Source: Muribaculum sp.
GTDB taxonomy: Bacteria; Bacillota; Clostridia; Lachnospirales; Lachnospiraceae
NCBI GenBank assembly: GCA_023663505.1
Contig: JAMPHH010000044.1
Coordinates: 1-26,832, forward strand
Reading direction: 5' to 3'
DNA: 26,832 bases
The notes under the pieces are model-generated. The model searched no databases. It was not told where the DNA came from and worked only from the letters and a program-made list of their open reading frames with translations. Positions within the stretch are counted from its first letter, which is position 1; each line of letters begins with the position of its first letter. The position numbers and the translations under genes were made by a program. Shown here in pieces: positions 21,927 to 26,832 of the stretch.

Positions 21927-21966
21927 AATACCTCGGATGCGGTGAAAGCGTCCGAGGTATTTTGTA
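21927..21966 (+). terminator. Strong intrinsic terminator after rplQ (convergent genes)
   Basis: Arms AATACCTCGGATGC (21927-21940) and GCGTCCGAGGTATT (21948-21961) form a 14-bp stem with one G-U and a 7-nt loop, followed by TTTGT. It ends the ribosomal cluster, and being nearly symmetric it can also serve the minus-strand M15 gene, which ends at 22035. Confidence 0.88.
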
Positions 21967-22034
21967 TACGTGGCAAGTGGTAATGTCACATTGCCAGTAG
22001 CGGGGTTGTTGATCGTAGAAGCCTGTGATGTTGT

Positions 22035-23093
22035 CTACTTGGTCTTCTGGAAATGCTGATAATCCTTCAGCGAATTCCAGTTGCCACCCCAAGTAAAGCC
22101 ATGTTGTATGAACAGCTTATAGCATAGATCGTCCTCGTCAATCTTGTAGGGGAATTCCGCTTTTCGGTTGGCATAGCCCTCCGACCCGACAGGGGAGATT
22201 CGCGTGACGCCGTTCTCATAGGTGACATAGGGATTGTAAAAAGGGTTGATGTCCAATGCCAGTCCCAACGCATGCTTTGAGAGATCATCTGTCCCCTCCA
22301 CCACACGATAGTTGAAGCAGGACGTGTTGTTATCCTCCATTGAGGCAGTGTCGTCCCCGTCATACTCGTCAATCAGACGCACCCTTTCCAACTGATACTC
22401 GTTATAATACAGCTCATAGAAAATATCAAGCAAATCCGCGGCGATCGCCTTGTTGCAGATAAGCTCCCCTTCCGTGGCCTCCCCGTTAAAATCATAATGT
22501 AAAATATGCACGTAGCGCAGATCCGAGTAGCTTATCGCTAGCTCCTGCGAAGCGTCACCGTTGGAAGCAGGATAAGAGATTCCCGTGATATAACGCTGCA
22601 GGCTTTCTGACAAGGGCTCATAGTAAAAATCCTCCGCGGCAGCGCCGGAGGCAGGCATATATGTGACTCTCTCCGCGAGCTGTGCCTGACCGTCAACACC
22701 CCCGTTAAGCAGGGCTCCCGTCAGCATGGTGGCAGGCTCAGCCGCATTTCCCGTGCTGCCGTTTCCACCACTGATATCCCCCGCACTTATATTCCCGCCG
22801 TTGATATCCCCTGCACCGATATTTCCCGCCGAGATATCGCTGTCTGAGACACCTGTAATGCTGCCGTTTCCGTTGCCGATGCCGCCCATACTGCCGTTTC
22901 CGTTGCCAATATCACCCATGCTGCTGTCCGCGAGCTGCCCCGAGTCGCTCGGCTGCCCTGTGTGCTGCTGTGCATACTCCGTCAGAGTCATGGAATTCTT
23001 CTTATGAAGGAAGGTGGCGCCGCTCACAAATAGAATCAGGAGCAATAAGATGCCGAGCGACTTTAATAATTTATTTCTATCAATCAAATTCAT
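22035..23093 (-). CDS. Membrane-anchored M15-family D,D-carboxypeptidase/endopeptidase
   Basis: This is a 352-aa zinc peptidase likely to trim cell-wall peptides outside the membrane. A basic start and one hydrophobic helix (about residues 11-29) form an uncleaved anchor. A low-complexity Gly/Asn/Ser spacer (52-116) follows, then a middle region (about 135-255), then the catalytic end. The M15 motif S-x-H-x2-G-x-A-x-D appears as SKHALGLALD, giving ligands His274 and Asp281. The end WGGNWNSLKDYQHFQ supplies the third ligand, His347. This variant resembles the VanY/endolysin-type M15 subgroup. The start ATG at 23093 has a GGGGGG-rich ribosome binding site. The gene is divergent to a BlaI/BlaR pair, suggesting co-regulation in response to wall stress (inference). 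Confidence 0.88.
   Translation of the reverse strand: MNLIDRNKLLKSLGILLLLILFVSGATFLHKKNSMTLTEYAQQHTGQPSDSGQLADSSMGDIGNGNGSMGGIGNGNGSITGVSDSDISAGNIGAGDINGGNISAGDISGGNGSTGNAAEPATMLTGALLNGGVDGQAQLAERVTYMPASGAAAEDFYYEPLSESLQRYITGISYPASNGDASQELAISYSDLRYVHILHYDFNGEATEGELICNKAIAADLLDIFYELYYNEYQLERVRLIDEYDGDDTASMEDNNTSCFNYRVVEGTDDLSKHALGLALDINPFYNPYVTYENGVTRISPVGSEGYANRKAEFPYKIDEDDLCYKLFIQHGFTWGGNWNSLKDYQHFQKTK
22764..22838 (-). repeat. Five tandem pentapeptide units inside the M15 linker
   Basis: Residues 86-110 of the M15 protein read DISAG-NIGAG-DINGG-NISAG-DISGG: five in-phase units of the form [DN]-I-x-[AG]-G. Just before it, the unit IGNGNGS occurs twice (about residues 62-78). The register resembles the pentapeptide-repeat consensus with Gly in place of Ala and Ile in place of Leu. 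Confidence 0.75.
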
Positions 23094-23140
23094 GTGTACC
23101 CCCCTGCCTATCGCGGGTTTTTGCCTGCGATACAGTCAAT

Positions 23141-23168
23141 ATTATAGATCCTGCAAGCTTATCCTCAA
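23141..23168 (-). promoter_or_regulatory. Minus-strand promoter of the M15 gene
   Basis: Read on the minus strand, TTGAGG (23168-23163), a 16-nt spacer and a consensus TATAAT (23146-23141) lie about 50 nt before the start codon. A TATCGC/GCGATA hairpin (23109-23114/23127-23132) lies in its short leader. Confidence 0.65.
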
Positions 23169-23291
23169 ATGATATATTCGAGAGGTTGATGCTTAGCATT
23201 GCGCATCAAAGTACGAAAACCAAAGATTTTCATGCATGGGATTATTATAGCATTTATCCGAGGGGGAATCAATGTTCTTGCGATATTGCAC

Positions 23292-23335
23292 TTGACAAGA
23301 GAGACCATATGGTGTAGTCTGTATATAAGACTACA
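23292..23335 (+). promoter_or_regulatory. BlaI-type promoter with perfect operator dyad
   Basis: TTGACA (23292-23297) is a consensus -35 box; 17 nt later lies TAGTCT (23315-23320), a weak -10. Overlapping it is the inverted repeat TGTAGTCT (23313-23320), GTATATA, AGACTACA (23328-23335). A dyad on the core promoter upstream of a BlaI-family gene fits an autorepressor operator. The GACTACA half-site resembles BlaI/MecI sites, but its orientation differs from the classical TACA/TGTA arrangement. Confidence 0.6.
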
Positions 23336-23488
23336 GGAAGTGGTCTGCAATAAAAAAGTACCAGTTCGGCTATGGAATTTGGATTGCCAATAAAATTGGC
23401 TTGCTTAATGCGAAGCAAGGGTTGCAAAATGGGAAGGTCGGACGGTTACATATAGGAAGAAATATATTGTGGCAGGGAGGAGACTAAG
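23336..23488 (+). other. Hairpin-containing leader of the blaI-like gene
   Basis: The 150-nt untranslated stretch carries GCCAA-TAAAA-TTGGC (23386-23400) and, directly adjoining, CTTGCTT-AATGCG-AAGCAAG (23400-23419). No T-run follows. The rest of the 23094-23488 gap holds a TTGATGC/GCATCAA stem (23186-23192/23203-23209) and the two promoters, and no gene. Confidence 0.45.
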
Positions 23489-23851
23489 ATGCAGGAGATA
23501 CAATTAGGTGTGATAGAGGCGCGGTATGCGGACATGATCTGGGAGCGCGAGCCCGTGACCTCGTCGGAGCTGGTGAAGCTCACGGCGGTGGAGTTCAACT
23601 GGAAACGCACTACCGCCCACAATGTGCTGAGACGCTTGTGTGATAAGGGGTTGTTTAGAAATGATAACGGTACGGTGACCGCGCTTATTTCCAGAGAGGA
23701 GTTCTATTCGCGGCAAAGCCAAAAGTACGTTGACGATAATTTTGAGGGCTCGCTTCCGGTGTTTATCGCGGCGTTTACCAAGGGAAAGTCTCTGACAGAG
23801 GCGGAAGCGGAGGAAATCTATCGGCTGATTGACAAGGCGAAGGGGGTGTGA
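23489..23851 (+). CDS. BlaI/MecI-family transcriptional repressor
   Basis: This 120-aa winged-helix repressor resembles those controlling beta-lactamase and wall-stress genes. The N-terminal DNA-binding domain (about residues 5-75) shows LGVIEARYADMIWEREPVTS, the recognition region FNWKRTTAHNVLRRLCDKGL, and the wing NDNGTVTALISREEF. The remaining helical part (80-118) is the dimerisation region, where BlaR1-linked cleavage or release acts in known systems. A GGGAGGAG site precedes ATG 23489. It overlaps or touches the following BlaR-like gene. Autoregulation through the dyad at 23313 is inferred. Confidence 0.92.
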   Translation: MQEIQLGVIEARYADMIWEREPVTSSELVKLTAVEFNWKRTTAHNVLRRLCDKGLFRNDNGTVTALISREEFYSRQSQKYVDDNFEGSLPVFIAAFTKGKSLTEAEAEEIYRLIDKAKGV

Positions 23852-23853
23852 CG

Positions 23854-26076
23854 ATGGATACCATTTTTATCAAGCTGTTGAACATGAGCATTGCGGCTAG
23901 TTGGCTGATCTTGGCGGTCATTATTCTGCGAATGCTGCTGTGGCGCTCGCCCAAATGGATACGCTGTATCCTGTGGGGAATCGTGGCGGTGCGGCTCGTG
24001 TGCCCCGTCTCGATTGAGAGCACTCTCAGCCTGATTCCCAGTGCGGAAACCGTTGACCCCGCGGTGGTGCGCTATTCCCCTGCGCCGACTATTGACAGCG
24101 GAGTGGAGGTCATTGACCGTGCGGTCAATCCGCTGCTTGGCGAGAGCCTTGCGCCAGCGACTGGGGCGAGTGTGAACCCTCTGGCGGTGTTGATGCATAT
24201 GGCGGGCATTGTCTGGGTGATCGGGGCTTGCGTTTTGGCGGGCTATGCACTGTTTAGCTATATAAGGCTGCGCCGAGGCGTCTCGGAGGCAGTACCTTTG
24301 CGGGATAATGTATGGCTCTGCGACTCCGTGACCTCACCGTTTATTCTCGGGGTGATACGCCCGAGAATCTACCTTGCGTCCGGTATGGAGGAAAGCAAGA
24401 TGTCCTATATCCTCGCCCACGAACAGGCGCACCTAAGGCGCGGGGATCACTGGTGGAAGCCGATAGGTTATCTGCTGCTGACGATTTATTGGTTTAATCC
24501 CCTCTCATGGGTGGCATATGTCCTCCTGTGCCGCGATATCGAGCTTGCCTGTGACGAGAAGGTGGTGCGCGGTTGGGAGGAAGCTGAGAAAAAGCAATAT
24601 TCAAGGACACTGGTGTCCTGCAGCATACAGCGAAGGAGCGTGATGGCGTGTCCCCTTGCCTTTGGCGAGGTGGGCGTCAGGCAGAGGGTGAAGGCGGTGC
24701 TAAACTATCGAAAGCCCGCTTTCTGGATTGTGCTTATCGCGATTGTGGTCTGCCTGATCACAGCGGTCTGCTTTCTGACAACCCCGCCGAAGCCCTATCA
24801 GATCAGAGTGACCATACCGACACAGGGCATGGAATATTTTTACTATTCCGATGCGGAGATCTGTCCCAAGAGCAGGACTCTCACGCTCTATGCGGGAGAA
24901 GGCATGGGCGACGGGGAGGTCGTGCTGATGCCTGTGGAGTGGCATGAGGAGAACGCTTATGAACCCACATATATCACGCGGGGAATGCCTGTGAAGCTGG
25001 ACGTGGAGAAAGGTGCATGGTTCAAAATCGGAGTGAGAGTGCAGAATCCGACGGAGGAGAGCAAGGACGTGTATATCACGGCGGAAAACGTGGAGGTGCG
25101 CATTGCGTCGAGGGTTGATAATGAGGGAGTGCAGGAGACAGGCAGTGAGAATGGAGCGGCAGACGGCGGTGCGGCGGCAGCGCAGGAGCCCGGCAATGAG
25201 GAAGCCTCGACAGTAGTGCGAGAGCTCGGCGGAGAGAGAATCCCGACAGGCACCAGTGAGGCAAGCGTGCAGGAGACCGAAGGGGGCGCTGAATCGGGTG
25301 CGGAGCTGCTAGAGCAGCCCGTTGGCAGCGGTTTAGATTCGGGGAGTCTTAAAGCAGAGCGTATCATCATCACCAACGGCTACACCGGGGAGAAAATGAC
25401 ATTTGAGCAGGATTCGCCTACCTTTGCCGATTTGATGGGGTTATATGAGCAATTGGATTTTACAGCTCCTAAGGAGCAGAACACCCGAATCGGATATCAT
25501 TATGTGATGAGCCTGCAGGGGACGGAGGCGGACAGCGCGGGCGACGTGGTTCTCCACACGGTCATTCCCTATAAGGACGGCTTTGTCTTGGACGGACTCT
25601 TTTATGTAAATAATAGTATCTTGGGGGTCGATCAGGCTTCCGTGAACCTGATGAATGCACTCGATCTCCTGTTTGACCCGCCGGAGCAGATTATCACGAG
25701 GGTGCTCGGGCGCGAGGCGGTTGGCTGGAGCAATAGTGTTAATTTCAGTAATGACGCGGATATTTTGGTCAAGATGGCGGTGGATTCCACAGGAGAGTAC
25801 GAGGTATATGGCATTATCAGCAAGGAACTGGGGGCGTATGGTCTGGTGCTGAATGACGTGATAGACGGTGAGGACAACCATAACTACGTCTACGAACCGT
25901 GGGTCTATACCGGAGCTCCGCAGGACGCACCGAAGCTTGAATGGTCGGAGAACGGAGAGAAGCTGTGGTTTTCTTATGTTGTGGGTGAGAAAGATGGGGA
26001 AGCTGTATGGAGAAGCTGCATAGTGGACTGCGGGTATGAAACGGGGCATATGGAGCTGATGGACGTGTATGATTGA
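23854..26076 (+). CDS. BlaR1/MecR1-like M56 metallopeptidase with novel-looking sensor domain
   Basis: This 740-aa membrane protease is the expected partner of the BlaI-type repressor. Helices lie near residues 10-29, 34-50, 108-128 and 290-308. The cytoplasmic zinc protease loop shows HEQAH (residues 189-193) and the ELACDE motif (from 230). Instead of the penicillin-binding sensor of BlaR1, the outer part (about 312-740) has three pieces: a beta-rich domain including EVVLMPVEWHEENAYEPTY and KGAWFKIGVRVQNP; a Glu/Gly/Ala low-complexity linker (about 425-503); and a second globular domain (about 505-740) I do not recognise. No Ser-x-x-Lys acyl-enzyme site was noticed. ATG 23854 lies 7 nt after AGGGGG; GTG 23848 overlaps the repressor stop and is an alternative. 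A terminator follows. Confidence 0.88.
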   Translation: MDTIFIKLLNMSIAASWLILAVIILRMLLWRSPKWIRCILWGIVAVRLVCPVSIESTLSLIPSAETVDPAVVRYSPAPTIDSGVEVIDRAVNPLLGESLAPATGASVNPLAVLMHMAGIVWVIGACVLAGYALFSYIRLRRGVSEAVPLRDNVWLCDSVTSPFILGVIRPRIYLASGMEESKMSYILAHEQAHLRRGDHWWKPIGYLLLTIYWFNPLSWVAYVLLCRDIELACDEKVVRGWEEAEKKQYSRTLVSCSIQRRSVMACPLAFGEVGVRQRVKAVLNYRKPAFWIVLIAIVVCLITAVCFLTTPPKPYQIRVTIPTQGMEYFYYSDAEICPKSRTLTLYAGEGMGDGEVVLMPVEWHEENAYEPTYITRGMPVKLDVEKGAWFKIGVRVQNPTEESKDVYITAENVEVRIASRVDNEGVQETGSENGAADGGAAAAQEPGNEEASTVVRELGGERIPTGTSEASVQETEGGAESGAELLEQPVGSGLDSGSLKAERIIITNGYTGEKMTFEQDSPTFADLMGLYEQLDFTAPKEQNTRIGYHYVMSLQGTEADSAGDVVLHTVIPYKDGFVLDGLFYVNNSILGVDQASVNLMNALDLLFDPPEQIITRVLGREAVGWSNSVNFSNDADILVKMAVDSTGEYEVYGIISKELGAYGLVLNDVIDGEDNHNYVYEPWVYTGAPQDAPKLEWSENGEKLWFSYVVGEKDGEAVWRSCIVDCGYETGHMELMDVYD

Positions 26077-26107
26077 GGAGGAGAGTGACGGAGATTATGG
26101 GAAATGC

Positions 26108-26134
26108 GGGGCGGAGAGATCTGCCCCTATTTTT
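26108..26134 (+). terminator. Intrinsic terminator after the blaR-like gene
   Basis: GGGGCGGA (26108-26115) and TCTGCCCC (26120-26127) pair over 8 bp (one G-U) around a GAGA tetraloop, followed by TATTTTT. It is the last feature before the AT-rich stretch. Confidence 0.9.
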
Positions 26135-26142
26135 GTGGGAAT

Positions 26143-26195
26143 TTATTGCTTTTTTAACAAAAGTAATGCATAATGATATTAAGAAATGTAAAGTG
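26143..26195 (+). repeat. Direct repeat copy 1 (promoter-like unit with inverted repeat)
   Basis: This 53-bp unit matches 26585-26637 at 49 of 53 positions. It contains TTGCTT (26146-26151), 17 nt, and CATAAT (26169-26174), plus the inverted repeat ATTGCTTTT-TTAAC-AAAAGTAAT with one G-U that covers the -35 box and spacer. No gene follows this copy. Confidence 0.85.
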
Positions 26196-26265
26196 GGAGA
26201 GAAATTTGTACCAAGAAACGGAGTGTATATATAATTAGGTCTTGACCTATTCGCGGAACATATAG

Positions 26266-26294
26266 TTTGAAGTAAATTCGCAGTAGTTCACAGT
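26266..26294 (+). repeat. Iteron cluster 1 (three phased 8-mers)
   Basis: Three copies related to TTCGCAGT lie at 26266 (TTTGAAGT), 26277 (exact) and 26287 (TTCACAGT), spaced 11 and 10 nt, about one helical turn. The same spacing is used in cluster 2. Confidence 0.75.
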
Positions 26295-26361
26295 TAAATG
26301 AAAAAATTGATAGATATTTGATTTTTGTGGTATTTAGAGATATAGAACTTAGGAAAATGGG

Positions 26362-26390
26362 TTCGCAGTAAATTCGCAGTAGTTCGCAGT
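26362..26390 (+). repeat. Iteron cluster 2 (three phased 8-mers)
   Basis: TTCGCAGT occurs exactly at 26362, 26373 and 26383, again 11 and 10 nt apart, all facing the same side of the helix. Cluster 2 starts 96 nt after cluster 1. The arrangement suits cooperative binding of one protein; the protein is unknown. Confidence 0.85.
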
Positions 26391-26584
26391 TGGCTAGAGA
26401 AGCTATAATATCACTTAAATGTATTATGTTGAGAATTATTAAAGAGGAGTCTGCCAACTGATTTAAAATAAATTCAAACTATGCAAAATTGTCAACTTTC
26501 TTCTGGAATTAGGGAGTTAGTTTGCTTTTGTGGGTAGGGAATATCGGAGTATGAACTGTCCAAATTTTATACGGAAGAATGACA

Positions 26585-26637
26585 TTATTGCTTTTTTATC
26601 AAAAGTAATGCATAATGATATTAATAAATACAAAGTG
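26585..26637 (+). repeat. Direct repeat copy 2, probable hsdM promoter
   Basis: This copy keeps TTGCTT (26588-26593), the 17-nt spacer and CATAAT (26611-26616), and the inverted repeat ATTGCTTTT-TTATC-AAAAGTAAT. The implied transcript would start near 26623, followed by a GAGGA ribosome binding site (26637-26641). The conserved inverted repeat suggests an operator. Confidence 0.75.
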
Positions 26638-26720
26638 AGGAAAATCCTTTGTTTATTGAGAACACATGTCATGCGGATGCGGCAGGCATTTTCTTTCTAA
26701 ACATGGATGGATTGACAGAG

Positions 26721-26832
26721 ATGGGAAACGATAAAATCAGTGATGTAGGAATCAATATAGCGGAAAAGGCTACCGTTATCTGGAACGTGGCGGATATGCT
26801 TCGCGGACCGTTCAAGCCGCACGAGTATGGGC
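26721..26832 (+). CDS. hsdM: Type I restriction-modification methylase subunit HsdM (N-terminal fragment)
   Basis: Only 37 codons are inside the window; the gene runs off the right edge. The visible part, MGNDKISDVGINIAEKATVI then WNVADMLRGPFKPHEYG, matches the start of the N-terminal helical domain of HsdM, which methylates adenine and works with HsdS and HsdR. Start choice is uncertain. ATG 26721 fits the family but has no ribosome binding site. ATG 26703 is in frame. TTG 26649, 7 nt after GAGGA and in an open frame from 26628, has the best translation signal and would add 24 residues. Confidence 0.8.
   Translation, partial: MGNDKISDVGINIAEKATVIWNVADMLRGPFKPHEYG

Larger units (their letters stand above)
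26135..26640 (+). other. AT-rich non-coding stretch with repeats
   Basis: No supported gene lies between the terminator and the hsdM start. The base composition turns clearly AT-rich compared with the gene-dense left side. It holds a 53-bp direct repeat at both ends and two iteron clusters inside. A minus-strand frame (26179-26457) exists but mostly translates the repeats. The change in composition next to a restriction-modification gene suggests an acquired island boundary (inference). Confidence 0.6.

Noticed and set aside
22726..23007. Plus-strand Pro/Ile-rich 93-aa frame
   Set aside because: It is the complement of the Gly/Asn/Ile linker repeats of the M15 gene.
23848..23853. GTG 23848 as start of the BlaR-like gene
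   Set aside because: Possible through a 4-nt overlap, but ATG 23854 has better spacing from AGGGGG; kept only as an alternative.
26179..26457. Minus-strand 92-aa open frame rich in CELLRIY-like repeats
   Set aside because: Its repeated peptide is simply the translation of the TTCGCAGT iterons; no ribosome binding site or known family was seen, and the DNA is AT-rich non-coding in character.
26108..26832. CRISPR array or transposon end near hsdM
   Set aside because: The repeats are too few and irregular for CRISPR, and no transposase or clear terminal inverted repeats are present.

Overview
The window looks like a chromosomal segment of a Gram-positive clostridium, most likely Lachnospiraceae. 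This rests on protein wording (for example an L17 with a long internal insertion, zinc-type S14 and L36, and an M56 sensor with a Lachnospiraceae-like extracellular domain), strong AGGAGG ribosome binding sites, and roughly balanced base composition. No taxonomic search was possible.

Layout. At the left edge are a hairpin, a promoter and putP (sodium/proline symporter), followed by an EamA-type exporter. An A-tract-rich promoter and a 360-nt structured leader then open the S10-spc-alpha ribosomal super-cluster at about 2.8 kb. Gene order is rpsJ-rplC-rplD-rplW-rplB-rpsS-rplV-rpsC-rplP-rpmC-rpsQ-rplN-rplX-rplE-rpsZ(S14)-rpsH-rplF-rplR-rpsE-rpmD-rplO-secY, then a terminator. A new promoter drives adk-map-KOW protein-infA-(unrecognised membrane protein). 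Another promoter leads into rpmJ. A 550-nt highly structured gap precedes rpsM-rpsK-rpsD-rpoA-rplQ, and a strong terminator closes the cluster at 21.96 kb. rpmJ (37 aa) uses a GTG start and is easily missed.

Right flank (22.0-26.1 kb). A minus-strand membrane-anchored M15 peptidoglycan peptidase lies divergent to a BlaI/BlaR1-like repressor-protease pair whose promoter carries a perfect dyad; this looks like a cell-wall sensing module. After a terminator the DNA becomes AT-rich and carries a 53-bp direct repeat (a promoter-like unit with an inverted repeat) and two clusters of three helically phased 8-mers. The window ends inside the first codons of a type I restriction-modification methylase gene (hsdM).

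The most unusual material is between the genes rather than in them. Several intergenic gaps of the ribosomal cluster hold perfect or compensated RNA folds. They include a 121-nt tandem repeat that folds as one long hairpin between copies (rpmJ-rpsM), a Y-shaped three-way junction (rpsM-rpsK), a leader closed by a long-range helix before rpsJ, three serial hairpins before the KOW RNA-binding protein gene, and 3'-end duplications behind rpsJ and rpsS. These are candidate autoregulatory or processing elements. All folds were found by reading complementary arms by eye; no energies or homologues were computed.
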